Positions 34,999 through 46,737 of a stretch of 64,000 nucleotides of DNA are shown here, one piece after another. The notes below the pieces were generated by a model, which was not told the origin of the DNA, searched no databases, and was given only the letters and a program-made list of their open reading frames with translations. The stretch is from Cladorrhinum sp. PSN259 (lineage: Eukaryota; Ascomycota; Sordariomycetes; Sordariales; Podosporaceae), in NCBI GenBank assembly GCA_033725935.1, contig MU867102.1, positions 62,001 through 126,000 of the forward strand. The letters run 5' to 3'. The stretch's first letter is position 1, and each line of letters begins with the position of its first letter. A program made the position numbers and the translations under genes.

Positions 34999-37149
34999 CT
35001 GCTCTAGCTCCAAAACCAACGCTAACAACCCAAAGTGACGGGATCAAAACGCACATTACCTTAGCCACCGAGGTTACTTAACTTCCGTAGCAACGGATAG
35101 ATGCATCTAAATGCTAATTTGAACCAGAACTAGTAGTGTTCTTTGGCGTTGCTGAAGATGGCCTGACTGGGCTGAAAGATGGACGATCTTCTGTCTTGGT
35201 CCTTTTTTTGGTGGCTACCTTGGTACACTTTACCCCGCGCTACATGATGGGTTGGGAGAGTTGGACAGAAGGGCAAAAGAGTTGCTAGAATGTGTGACAC
35301 AGTAACCATGAGTCCACTGGTCAGAATGGAAAAGGATGGTGCATTTTGTGCACATGCTGTTGTGTATGTTGTGACACGGATCCAGGTTCAGAATCCTTCA
35401 CATGATTGGGGAATACCTGGTACCGATAAGGATATGGAGCTGTGTGTGTGTAATGCTCCAAGAAAGATACGATTGTGTGTTTTATCAAACGGACACTGTG
35501 CGGCTTTGTCATCACATCTGTTACCTTTTTCTTTCGCACAAGAAGAGCCACTATCCCGGTGACCGGCTGCGGTTGCTTCATTTTCTTCCGAAGGCTCCGA
35601 GCTGCCCGATAACGGCAGACAGCTGAACATACACTTCAACTCGTGGAGGCAGTAATGGCTTCGGGTAGGGACATGGCAGTGTGGATGGATGTTGCGTCAT
35701 CCCGAAAACCAATCATGGAGGAACTGCGGGAACTAAAATATTAGTTTGAGCTCCAAGACAAGATGGCGGCCTCCCAAACGGCTGCTGGATCTGGTTCATT
35801 TTGTGGGGGTAGGAGAGACGTGATTCAGGGGCGCGGAAAGCCGTTGTGGAAATCGCCGGTTCGGAACTTGAATGCGGAGAGGGGCTTGGTGCGACACGAG
35901 AACTATTGTGGCGGAAGGTGGTACCTGGAACTAATTATGAAGCGGTCAGCCGTTGAGATGACTTGTTTCTGGTGGATTAGAGTCTTTGGGCGTGTCGTCA
36001 TTTGGAATTCTCTTTCGATAACGTTGGACGCGGCCGAAATAGGAGAGAGACGGATCGATTCCGGCATATAATCTTGGCTACACTCGGCGAACCTGTTCCT
36101 AGGTGCACGCCGAGGATGGTATGTATCCCCCGACGAACTTAAAACAGCCGTTGCGACCCAAAGAGCTGGTATACTACTTGCTAGCGGATTTATAGTTGAC
36201 ATTCTTTGTTGGTTGCCATGGAAACACTTTGATGATTTGCCCCTTTTCTTGCCACCGCGAACTATCTTTGTTACTGAGTGAGACCGTCCCGCCAACGTAA
36301 ACAGCGCAATCGTTTCGAGAAATAAATCTAGCTTCTGGCGCCGCCCATGGGCGGAGCCAAGAGCAAGCTTTTGAAAATTCCAAGATCACTAAAAAATCTA
36401 AGCGAGTGAGGGCTAAGCGGCCGCGAATTAGGTAGCAGCATAGACAAATTGCCAAATGTAACCGGCCTTACTCAGCGTGATTCTTTTTTAGAGCTAGATC
36501 AATATCTGATGCCGTCGAGTTTCTCCGACATCACGGGTCACCTGGCCACATACCTAGGCGACGATCTCGGCCCCGGTATGAGGAGCAAATCGAAAGCGGT
36601 GAGATTGATGGAATTTTGGATACCGACCACATAAAATAGAATGGACACTTGGATGAACGTTTCAATCCGTGCGGCTTAATGATGCGAAATGAGACCAAGG
36701 GCGAGGCTGGCTGGTTTGCATTGAGAGAGCACCTAGTCCTCGTGTTTGCATCTTGGTCAGCGGAATGGTAGGGGTCCCTTGAGCTGAATCATCATATCCC
36801 AGGACCAGCACTACGTATAGGAATTTCTAGAATCACGTTGGATGCAAGCCAATCACGGTCGTCGCTACAGCTTTACGAATGGATACTCAGTCAGACGAGA
36901 CATAGGCAGCAAAATAAAAATCCCCAGAGTTGCAGCGCTATGTCTTAGCTCCATCCACATTTTAAGGCTAAATCTATGGTGCTTACCTCCTAGCAGGGAA
37001 GACCTTACCGCTGATCGACGACGTGATGCTGCTGTCAAAGAGAATATTTTCTGATAAATGGGCCACTCTCGCCTGCGATGTTTGATTATTCCCCCATCCT
37101 CTCCAACTCAAGTTTCATTCTCTCTAGAGATTTCCTCATCACCGCTATC

Positions 37150-37794
37150 ATGGCCATCCTCCGCACCATCACCACTGCTCTCGCTATGGGCTCTCTCGCC
37201 CTCTTTACTCCTGCCGCAGCCGCGCCTACAACCCCCCAACAGGGTGCCTCGTCCAGCCAAGTGTCGCCCGAGGTCATCGATAAGCAGGCCGCCTACTGGG
37301 CCAACAGGTTCATCCTCGACCCAGTCACCAACCACACGATCCCGAACCCGGAGTACGCAGATGACTCTTCCTTGTCCAAGCGCGCGAAGTTCAACCCTCC
37401 CAACGGGGCCGAGTGCCGCATCTCAGCCCAGCACTACTACTATCCCAAGCTGACATGCTCTCCGGGCCACGGTTGCGAGGATGACTCGTACGAGGTGGAG
37501 GAGCTCCGCATTCAGGACCACAAAAATACCAACACCAACTTTGCCGTCCTCAACATGGAGAACGGCCAGGAGCAGTACTTCCAGCTCGACGGGCACCGCG
37601 GCTGGATCGGCGCTGCTTCATGGACCATCTGGCAGATGTATGGGATCTCCAGCGCCTACGGCCGCATCGAGGGACGTGGTGGCAACAGGAACATGATGGG
37701 CAGCGACTATTGCTGGTATGCTGAGGGCAAGGAGTGGTGGGGATACTGGGGAGAGGCCTCGTGCAGCAGCTGGTGCTCTGAATTCAACTGGTAG
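37150..37794 (+). CDS. secreted aromatic-rich six-cysteine protein, unknown function
   Basis: Intronless, 214 residues plus stop. A signal peptide (about 1-25, ending AAAAP) is followed by a propeptide-like segment to a KR pair (near 77) and then a mature domain with six cysteines: ECRIS, LTCSPGHGC, DYCWY and two in ASCSSWC. The domain is strikingly rich in Trp and Tyr (HYYYP, SWTIWQMYG, EWWGYWGE). Extracellular by its signal peptide. I recognise no family. It is convergent with the aspartic protease gene, whose stop lies about 140 nt downstream. I chose the ATG at 37150 because it begins the signal peptide; an upstream in-frame ATG at 37078 would bury it. Confidence 0.78.
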   Translation: MAILRTITTALAMGSLALFTPAAAAPTTPQQGASSSQVSPEVIDKQAAYWANRFILDPVTNHTIPNPEYADDSSLSKRAKFNPPNGAECRISAQHYYYPKLTCSPGHGCEDDSYEVEELRIQDHKNTNTNFAVLNMENGQEQYFQLDGHRGWIGAASWTIWQMYGISSAYGRIEGRGGNRNMMGSDYCWYAEGKEWWGYWGEASCSSWCSEFNW

Positions 37795-37931
37795 TCTAAT
37801 TCCTCAATGTACAAAGACTTTAGAGTCGTTGGAGGAAATGAGTTTAGCGAGATAATATTTACATACACCATGACCCCCCTCCCCCTCCCCCTTTTCCGCC
37901 TGAACGCCCGCAGAAGCTGTAAATTTCAACA

Positions 37932-39833
37932 TCAACATGCCCCGATAATATTTTTGGTGTCCCCTGATCTTTGCCCAACTGTAACCACTCCATCCCCGCA
38001 GTTGTAATACTGATTCATCCAGACCGTATCCGATTGTTGATCAAAGACCACTGTAGTAACACCCGTCAGTATCGAGTTATTATTGTCATGGGTCTCACAA
38101 AAGCAGGCAATCGAGATGTATGACAAAACTCACAATAAGCACCCCGAATGAACGTATCCCCCAGCACGTAATTCGTGCTGCCCGCATCGGCGGGCTGTAC
38201 ACCAAGCATACACCTCCCTCCCGGTGCCTGCTGGTATATAAAGTCTTTATACCGCACATTAATCACCATCCCACCTCTATTGAACCCGAAATCCACCGTG
38301 CCGGGTATGTCCCTGTACTTGCAATCGACAAAGTAATTCCCCGAGTTATCGACCGTCGCCTGAAACTGCTGTCCAATAGTCGCCACCAGATCCTCTCGTA
38401 TGTACGACAAGGTCGAGCCGGTATCTATGAGGGTGGGCATGTTGAACGTATCCCTCGGGGTGTATATGATCCCGTCTTCGCCCGGCTTCGTCATGCCCAC
38501 GCTCGTGACGTTGACCCAGTACTGCACCCACCTGGGATCCTGCTTCGAGACGGGCGGCCAGATCTTGACGGGCGACAACGGGCCCGCGAACTTCCACCTG
38601 TTTATTCCGCCAAAGATTATTTCACCTATTAAAATCACACATTAGCTACCGTTTTCCCCTCTTACCTCCCAGCATATAAAGGACATTGAGGGCGCGAACG
38701 TACTAAACCCATCCCCATCGCCACCGAGCCCCAAACTGAATATCGGCGCATTAATCATCCCCCAACTGACCATCAAGTTCAGCACGGTCGGATACTCGAC
38801 GCTGTAACCGTACGCGTATCCCAGTCCCAGTATCCCCGCAAACGTGTAGTTGCTGTCGTCGGCGACGGCGAACTGCACCGCGGGTATCTGAAACATTGCT
38901 ATGCTCATCACGTCGCTCCAGTAGCTCCCCCTCACCGCGCCCGTGCCGTACGTGACTGAAAAGTCCCCCCCTATGTGCGTCGCCGAGTTTGATTTTGAGG
39001 GAAAGTACGCGCCGTAGCTCTGGCAGAGCTGGGCGGAGGCCGAGGTCGAGCAGCGCGGGTTGACCCAGAGCTCGTAGGAGCCCGTGTCGACGAAGACGCG
39101 GACTTTTTGAGGCGGGGTTCCTATTTCCACTTTTTTTTTTAGGGTGTTAGTTAGGTCGGTTTGTTAAATGAGAGGTATGGTAGAGTAAGATGAAAAAAAA
39201 AAACTGACGTTGGATTATGTATGCTATGCCGCCTAGTTCTTCTAGGCTTGTCCATCCCCATCGCCTGTCTGTTGCTCGTCGGTGGACTGGGACTCCTCCT
39301 CCTCCTCCTCCTGCTTCGGGGTCTTGAGTTGGGGAGAGGGAGGTTGATTGCGTAGGCGATGGTCTGGTCAGGGTCGATAGGGATGAAATGGTTGCGCCTC
39401 CCCATGATGGTTGAGGGAAAGCGGTGACTGAAGAGGTGGGCAAAATTGTCGGCCAAGATGATCTTGTCCATGTCCGCGACGATGGTATTGGTGGTCTTTC
39501 TCCTACTCCTCCTCCTCCAGGTGTGGTCGGTTGAAACGGCGATTCTGTCTGCCATGGTCTCGACCCCGGAGGGAATGCTGGCGGCGGCGACCAATGCCAG
39601 CCCCATTTCCATCTCCCTGTCCCGTTGAACCTGTGTCTTGCCACCGGGTACCTGAGATATCCTGGCATTCGGCCGGGCCTTGGAGGCCGTCTGCCAAATC
39701 CGCCGTCGCCCTCATACTCGCCGCCATCATCCTCTGCTGGCACTGGCTGCGAGTCGTCTCGCCCTTGAATGACCGCTCCGTGACAAACTCCAAGACAAAA
39801 AAGAAAGTATAGTATGACGACGTTGGCTAGCAT
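37932..39833 (-). CDS. secreted pepsin-like aspartic protease (A1 family)
   Basis: Four exons: 39833-39209, 39129-38704, 38625-38134, 38050-37932; introns of 79, 78 and 83 nt; total 1,662 nt, 553 residues, phases consistent throughout. Signal peptide at residues 1-20 (MLANVVILYFLFCLGVCHGA). A long Gly/Pro/Ser-rich prodomain ends VPVHRRATDRR, a likely processing site. The two catalytic aspartates are Asp223 (FVDTGSYELW) and Asp418 (LIDTGSTLSY), with a flap Tyr in TYGTG and a LGDTFIRGAY block close to the C-terminus, all diagnostic of family A1. Secreted to wall or medium. The second intron (GTACGT...AATAG) is chosen because it joins GFS to EIIFGG, as in family members; an alternative donor downstream breaks the frame. 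The first exon is unusually low in complexity and could hide an in-frame intron. Confidence 0.9.
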
Positions 39834-40865
39834 TGTGAGCTGCCAGTAATGTCTGCTGACATTTGCAAGCGAAGCTGAGGAGGGATGAAAGAGAATACGA
39901 GCAGTTATGGCAAGATCTTGAAAGAACCTTGTTCCCAAGCATTCCGGTCCGCTACAAGTGACGCAGCATTACGGCGAATACAAGCTCAGCTGCGCCCGGC
40001 AACTTGGGGCCATGTAGATCGGCGGGATGTATTGTGGGGTCTGGTGGTGTTGCGCGATTTCGGTAAATGTCTTGACCACGACCCTTTTGCTGCACGCCGG
40101 GCATGCATGTAACACACACACACACAAAACACCAGAGAGTTCGGGTAGCAGTATGGGGACCGGAGTGAAAAAAAAGAGAGAAAAGAAGCTGAATGTTTCT
40201 AGACTTTTTTTTTTCTTTCTCTCTGGCCAGAAGAAACTCGATGGAAGGATTTTGCCCTCATACCCGTGTCATCTCGGCAAGTCACGAGCAAAAGAAAGAT
40301 ATTGCTTACGGGGGATGAAAGAGGACAATAGCCCTCCCGAAACTCCTGTTCCTTCGGCACGGCAATACCCTTTTCGTTCACGGCAGCGCTTGGGATGAGC
40401 AAAAGGTGGAAAATCTGGGGTATGTAGCGTTGCTTTTATCCGATTCGGGGGCAAGACAAGGGCCAAAGCAATAAATTCGAGGATATTGCCCGCACGGCTT
40501 ACCTCTGTTGGCGGGTAAATGCAACCGCACCTCTGGACCAACATGATGCGTTTTTCTTCTCTTATTGCCGCTCAAATAGGTGGCTCTAGGCTTTTGTGAG
40601 ATTCGGCTTAATTCTGCCGCAACTTGGCAGACTGAGCCAAGAGGATCCGGTGGTTTGGGCGAGATAGATGGCGATGGCAGGCTATCAAGTCTTGACACGA
40701 TGCGGGGGGTTGCAGTGAAGCGGAAGTGCCCGGAAGAAGGGGGTGCAAAGAATGATGTGGTGACAGACTGTGTACTTTCCTCCTTGTTTCATACCCCCCT
40801 GAGTCAGGGATCCAAAGTATACAAAGTTCTCGAGTAATGCTTTTGCCCATCCAATTCCCGAGTCC
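39834..40865. other. intergenic, no gene seen
   Basis: Upstream of the aspartic protease gene and downstream of the minus-strand membrane protein gene. Short A/T runs only. Confidence 0.4.
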
Positions 40866-43087
40866 TCAATCATAAATCCTCTGACGACCCCTCCCTAGCT
40901 TTCTTGTCTCGTTTCCGTTGCTATCTGAGTCTGCAATTGCAATAGCAACATGGCCGACTCTTTCGTCAGCAGCAACATCTCCATAGAACAACCGAATGCT
41001 TTTCAACATCTTGCCACGGTCACTGTCGCTTAGTGCCGATCCATTTGGTGGTATCTTGATGTACAAATTATCGCGAGTAAGGGTGGAAAAGTTCATTGCC
41101 AGGGGTGGCCCTCGAATTAACCAGCAGGTGAGGATTATATTGGCTATGCAGGCGATAAGAGGGACCAGGGCAGCTATAAACAGAAAAGCAAGCCATGATT
41201 TCGAGTAAGTGAATATCGGCTCCCCTGACCATACTGCAGCGGTGGCGTTCTCAAAGTTGACGAATTTCTGGGTGTGCTGTAGGGTTGGGACAGCTCCGGC
41301 GGTGTAGTTTCCGCTGACGCCGCCATCCAAGACGTAATTCGTGCCCGATGCTGCCATCCAATATGTATTGAGAAGCTGAGCGAAAAGAAAGATGAAGTCG
41401 TTTGGGGTGTCGTGGATTACAGTCCTGAGCTTTATGACATACTTGGCCCAGAAATTGCTAGAGCCGGTATTAGGTTCAGTGCCGGCAAAAGGCTCGACCC
41501 CTAGTGTGCGGGCTATGTAACTCGTGAGGATCGACGGATAGTAAGTACGGCCTAGAAGCGCGTCCACGAGCCCTGTAAAATATGGCATATTGTCTCTGTA
41601 CCCGTCCTCTTCGTCAAGAAAGGTGTAATTCTGCGAGGCGTGTTTCTTTTGCGACTGTCTCACTCTCGAAGCAGTACACTCTCGCTTCTTGCAAGTGACC
41701 TCGGTCTCGACGTAGGTTGTTTGGATTCGACAATCAGCAGTGATGTGATCCCAGTACGCCATGTCAAAGACTATGCGTCGAGCTTCCAATGTTGGTGAAT
41801 CTCGGAGAAGTTGGACATCGACAGCGCGGTTGGTGTACATCTTGAGCGCCCCATTTGTGGTGTAATTCAGCGGTAGAGACTCGGTCATTTTCTCGTCTGT
41901 GATGACGGAGCCCAACTCTCCCACCCCAATCCTTGAACACTGTAGGGTCCAGTACGACGTCTCCAGCACAAATCTGCTGAGCATATTATCCACTGCGCTA
42001 TCTCTCCTGACAGGAATACCAAGGAGCGAAGAGTAATCTGTTGTCGTGGTGTTGAGGGCGTCGTACCATCCATCGCTGTCCGGAACAGTACCTCTCTCGG
42101 CGAGAGCTTCGATTGCCGGAATCTTGATGTTGCCCCAGAGATCCATCGACGAATCGATACTGTTGCGGGAGCCCAAAATTGACCCACTAAACAAGGCATT
42201 GACTCGAGCGATTTCAAACTTTCTTCCACTGTTAAAATAGGGTATGTTGTACGTGTTATTGGAACCAAGGTAAGGAAAAGTGGCTGGTGTTTCAGTATTA
42301 TTGGCCTGCCAGTAGAAGGAGCGGAATGCAGCTTGGCCCCCGAGCGGTGATAATGCCCATATCAAGAATAGAGCAATGGTCATGGCGGTAGCACTCAAGC
42401 TTACCATTGTGATTGCTGTAATAAAAGTCCCCATGAAGGTTGTGCTCCCCAGCAGCCGGTCGAGAACTTCAAGACGTTCGCCTTGCTCCACGCGATACAT
42501 GGATATGAGCTTGAGGCATCGTCCAACGGTAGCAGCAAACAAGATGGGGAAGAGCGTAGGGATCTAAACAGTCGGCCCGGGGTGCGGAGTTAGATGGATG
42601 AAAATATGTCAGTTAAGCGCCGTGAATCAGCAAAACATACCACAGTCTTTCCTTGAGACAGAGCCTTTTCACTGAAGGGCAGATTGCCCTGCGAGTGTCC
42701 ATTGCTGCGTTCAATAGCAGCGGCAAAGAACAGGACGGCAGTCCATGCGCAGAAGAGAAACAGGTCTCCCAAAACGGAGAAGACTGTTGAACTGGTGAAT
42801 CGCTTCAGCAGTTGCGGTTGATGCGGCCAGTCTTGTGGTTCCTGGATGGTATTCCCTCCTCGTTCTTGAGGGTGACTAAACCGAGAGTCAAGGAAAGGAG
42901 CGCCGGCTGAAGGATGCGTTACGGACTCATTCTCGCGCCAGGTCTCATAATACCCGCTCGATATGGCCCCGCGGTCCAGGTCTGGATCGTCGTCTCTTTC
43001 CGAACTCGGCGTCTGGAACTGATAATTTGAAGATCTCATTGTGACCCTTTTGATGTCTTGGGTACTGCGTCGAAGGGCTATAACCAT
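40866..43087 (-). CDS. multipass membrane protein, tandem paralogue A
   Basis: Two exons, 43087-42641 and 42563-40866, joined over a 77-nt GTATGT...TTTAG intron in phase 0; 714 residues. The N-terminus is hydrophilic, Ser/Asp-rich. Then come membrane segments around VFSVLGDLFLFCAWTAVLFFAAA, IPTLFPILFAATVGRC and the ITAITMVSLSATAMTIALFLIWAL block, a long extracellular-type loop with many N-glycosylation sites and cysteines (CRIQTTYVETEVTCKKREC), and a final membrane segment (LAFLFIAALVPLIACIANIIL). The core motif KLISMYRVEQGERLEVLD is shared with the neighbouring gene. Function unknown. The start may instead be ATG 43039. The intron position matches that in the paralogue. Confidence 0.85.
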
Positions 43088-43897
43088 GATTCATGTCTTT
43101 TTGGTAAGAGGAAGACGAGTCATATCTTTGAACTCTGCAAAAAAAACGAACAAAAAGAAAGTGCACAAAACGCCCCGCAGGGATCCTACAGAATTTGAAA
43201 CAGAACTATACCCGTTTGGTTGGTTTTAACTGTTTAGCTGGCTGCTAAATTCAGCATCCAGAAGCAGGTTGGGAGATCCAGCATCCGCAAGTGGACGCCA
43301 CAAAAGTTGCTCGGCCAAGAGAAATGGAATTTGATTCACCAAGCACGTATTCCATTCAATAATTACTCAGCCCAACCACTCAGAGTGTGGGGGTCAAAGG
43401 GCAGACGCCTTGGATGGTGGCGCTCACCCAGCTTTTGCTTCTGTGCACGATCCAACATTTGAACACTGGAGATTGAAGACAAGTGGAAGCAGACGGTGAG
43501 GCTGATGTTCTTGAGAGGGGATGGAGGTGCTCAGAGACCGGCTAATTTCCTTACACCAACTGCTCGAAAGATTGTCCACGACTTGGAGGATGAGGTATCG
43601 TGGTCAGAGAATGCAGGTGGGTGGCACACGCATATAAGTCGATGGCTCACAAAGATAACCCTTGGATGACATTAACACCAAGGGGGTAATGACTCGAACT
43701 TTGTTGAGGCAGGTATCAAGGCGTAAATGGTATCATCATATATCCGGAGGGATTCTATAATGACTTGAAGTGAGCCTCAAAAATGGAAATCTAATTATCT
43801 GGTGATTATACTCTCATCCCCGCAATGTTTACTTTTCTCCTTTTACCCCCTGAATCAGGGTTGGCCACACACAAACAAAATTCCATCTCTGAACCAC
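43088..43897. other. intergenic between the membrane paralogues
   Basis: 810 nt with no supported gene; promoter of paralogue A and 3' flank of paralogue B. Confidence 0.4.
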
Positions 43898-46159
43898 CTA
43901 CTCATACAACCTCCCCTTATCCCCGCCCAACCTCCTAGTCCCCCCTCCCTGTCCGTCATCAACAATCCCAAGCGCGAGATGTCCAACCTCGTCGCTGTCC
44001 TTGACATCCCCAAACCTGACCCAAACATTCCTCAACCTATTCCCTCTGGTCTCATCACTCAGCGCCGACCCTCCCGCAGGAACACCCACATAGGGATTAT
44101 CCCTCGTCATCGTGCTAAAGTTCATCGCCAAGTGAGGACCCCTAATGAAATACGCCGCCAGTCCCACGTTCATCAGACAGGCGACGAGCGGCACCAGAAT
44201 TGCGACAAAAAGCAGCGCAAGCCAGGGGTTCGAACAGATAAAGACCGGCTCCTCCGTCCAGAACACTCCCTCGGTCGTGTTCTCAAAGTTGATCTTGATC
44301 TGGCTCGACTCTGACTGAGCCCAGGCGGGCACGCCCGGGTAAAAAGAGTAATCCGCGCCCGACGGGTCGAGGACGTAATTCGCTCCCGAGCTTGCGATCC
44401 AGTACGTGTTTAGGACCTGCGAGAGGAAGAAGGAAAATTCCGGGATGCGAGTGCTCGACTGGTTGCCAAAGTCGCGCACTCCTCCGCCTCCGGCAGTACC
44501 GATTTGGGTGTCGATGCCCAGCATTCTGCCGAGGTAGGTCGTTAAGACGGAGGGGTAGGCGAGTCTGCCCGGGATTGACGAGGCCAAGTCTTCGAAGTAG
44601 GGGGATCCGCCCGGTGGGTTTTTCAGCAACTCGTCGTCCAGGCCCGTGTAGTTCCTCGAAGGGAGGTTTGGTTTCGTCGAGGATCTGATCTTGGTGGCAG
44701 CGCAGGATTTCTGGCGGCAGGTTACCTGGGTTTCCACGTATGTGGTCTGGATGAAGCAGTCGGCGACTGTGGTATACCAGTCTGCCATCAAGAAGACGAT
44801 CCGTCGGGGTTTGAGGTCGGGAGAGCGCATCGAGAGGCTGATGTTGCGGTCGCGGTAGCTGTAGATGTTGAAGATGGCCTTTTCCGAGTAGTTGAATCTC
44901 ACGTCTTGGTCGCCTTCCCAGTACAAGCCGGCGTTGCTGATGTTGCGGCCTGACTGGGCGTTTAGGACGGATAGTTGGCCGACCTTGGGGCAGTCGAGCG
45001 TCCAGTACGAGGTCTCAAGGTTCCATCTGCTTGAGGCATTGTAAGCGTCGCTTCGTCTGACGGGTACACCTATGAGTGACGAGTAATCGGCCGTGGTCAA
45101 GTTTGTTCCATTTCCTAAATCGTACCACCCGTCCTGGCCCAGTGTTTTGGTTTTGGCGACGGCTTCGATGGATGGGATTTTTACATTTCCCCACAGATCC
45201 ATCGGCTGGTCCGTACTGTCCTGCGGACTGACGAGAGTGCTGAGAAACATGGAATTGGGCGGAGAAATATAGTATACGCGGTCGCTCGACGGGCCGGGGA
45301 TGTTCCACGTGTTGTTGGAGCTCAGGTACGCGAAGGACACCGGCGTTGTTGTCATGTTTGCCTCCCAGTGGAAAGCCCGAGTTGAGGCCTGGCCTCCCAG
45401 CGGGGAGAGTGCCCATATTATAAACAGTATGATGGTGAGGACGCTGGCGCTCCACATGGTCATTGCCGTGATCAAAGTGCCCATCATGGTTGTGCTCCCG
45501 ACGAGCCGGTCGAGGACTCCGAGTCGCTCGCCTTGCTCAACCCGATACAGTGAGATTAGTTTTATGCAGCGTCCGACGGTGGCAGCAAAGAAGATGGGGA
45601 AGAATGTGGGGATCTGGTGGTTGTTAGGCTCTGGTATCAGAAGCGGAAAAAGGAGAAGAAGAAAATAACATACAATGATGCTCGCCTGATCCAAGGACTG
45701 CCCAAATATAACATTCTCCCTCGATTCACCATTGCTTCGCGCAACTGCAACCGCAAAAATGACGAGAGCAATCCATATGAATAGAAGGATCACGTCTCCG
45801 GTCAGAGAGAATATCGTCATCTTTACTGGCCGATGGAGTGTTATGGGTGCTTGCGGCCATCTTGAGACGACAAGATGTGTTGGGTTTTGAGCTTCAACTT
45901 TGACATCTGAGTGGTTTTTCGTTTGCAGGAGCTGGTCTTGAAAGGAAGAAATCTGTGGCGGAGGCTGGTGGTAAAACGAACCGACATGGTGATAGTTGTT
46001 GGCTGATGACGCAGATGAAATGTCGCCAGAGTGTCCATCATTTTCGTAGTCATTATTTAGGTCCCTGTATGGGGACACAGGGTGCTGTGGTACATGCAGC
46101 ATTTGAATGCCGTCGTTGGCCCCAGGATATCGATAATCAGCTTCTGGCGGTCTGTTCAT
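43898..46159 (-). CDS. multipass membrane protein, tandem paralogue B
   Basis: Exons 46159-45674 and 45613-43898 with a predicted 60-nt intron (45673-45614, GTATGT...CCAG); 733 residues spliced. The intron is a multiple of three and has no stop, so the locus also reads as one uninterrupted frame; splicing is inferred because paralogue A has an intron at exactly this point, before IPTLFPI (here IPTFFPI). Plan as in paralogue A: hydrophilic N-terminus, clustered membrane segments, the KLISLYRVEQGERLGVLD motif, a large glycosylated cysteine-bearing loop (CFIQTTYVETQVTC) and a terminal membrane segment (LALLFVAILVPLVACLMNVGL). Same orientation as A, about 0.8 kb apart: a tandem duplication. Function unknown. 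Confidence 0.87.
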   Translation of the reverse strand: MNRPPEADYRYPGANDGIQMLHVPQHPVSPYRDLNNDYENDGHSGDISSASSANNYHHVGSFYHQPPPQISSFQDQLLQTKNHSDVKVEAQNPTHLVVSRWPQAPITLHRPVKMTIFSLTGDVILLFIWIALVIFAVAVARSNGESRENVIFGQSLDQASIIVCYFLLLLFPLLIPEPNNHQIPTFFPIFFAATVGRCIKLISLYRVEQGERLGVLDRLVGSTTMMGTLITAMTMWSASVLTIILFIIWALSPLGGQASTRAFHWEANMTTTPVSFAYLSSNNTWNIPGPSSDRVYYISPPNSMFLSTLVSPQDSTDQPMDLWGNVKIPSIEAVAKTKTLGQDGWYDLGNGTNLTTADYSSLIGVPVRRSDAYNASSRWNLETSYWTLDCPKVGQLSVLNAQSGRNISNAGLYWEGDQDVRFNYSEKAIFNIYSYRDRNISLSMRSPDLKPRRIVFLMADWYTTVADCFIQTTYVETQVTCRQKSCAATKIRSSTKPNLPSRNYTGLDDELLKNPPGGSPYFEDLASSIPGRLAYPSVLTTYLGRMLGIDTQIGTAGGGGVRDFGNQSSTRIPEFSFFLSQVLNTYWIASSGANYVLDPSGADYSFYPGVPAWAQSESSQIKINFENTTEGVFWTEEPVFICSNPWLALLFVAILVPLVACLMNVGLAAYFIRGPHLAMNFSTMTRDNPYVGVPAGGSALSDETRGNRLRNVWVRFGDVKDSDEVGHLALGIVDDGQGGGTRRLGGDKGRLYE

Positions 46160-46737
46160 TTTGCCGTCGGAGTTGTAAATATTGTCGTAGTGGAATCGAA
46201 GACTTTTTCTAGTTCACAAAACCTTTAGCTTTTCATCCTTAATAAGAATGTTTCATGGGGACCGCAGACCAAGCACCGAGTATGATCCATATTCATGCTG
46301 TGGCATGAGCAGGCCCCCCCGATAGGCAGCGATTGCATGGGGTCGCCACCCGGCTAGTTCCTTCAATGCAACATTGTGAAGCCTGGGTGTAGCCTATTGG
46401 CATGTGTTTGACCCCAGTAAAGTGGACGATCGTAAAATTTATTTGCAACGTCTCGGACTCTAGAATCTCGGACTAGCCAGAAAGCCCTTGACACGCACTG
46501 ACATGAAGCAAAGCGACGCGGATCAGGGGTGGCCAAACACTGATCGTGGCACTAATTACACCAATGCACGTACCATTGTGAATTATTCCCAAAACTGGAA
46601 GATCACATCATTACTTAAATTTTATCAGCTTTCTGAGTAAGCGGATAAGCCTCGAGGTTCTTTTCAATAAACAGGAAATCAATAGGCGTTCCGGGCCATA
46701 CACAAATAGAACTAGAGCTTTAATTATTGACATCCCT
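46160..46737. other. intergenic, no gene seen
   Basis: 578 nt, promoter of paralogue B and 3' flank of the dehydratase gene. Confidence 0.4.

Larger units (their letters stand above)
32156..37149. other. 5-kb intergenic region rich in simple repeats, no gene seen
   Basis: Contains the 3' flank of the Ser/Pro-rich protein gene. Simple repeats include a G-rich (GGGA)n tract at 33071-33101, poly-T at 33543-33570, a GAGAC repeat at 33642-33688, an AC repeat near 34853-34868 and a GTGTCTG repeat at 34954-34998. Frames are short and unconvincing on both strands. A non-coding RNA cannot be excluded. Confidence 0.45.
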
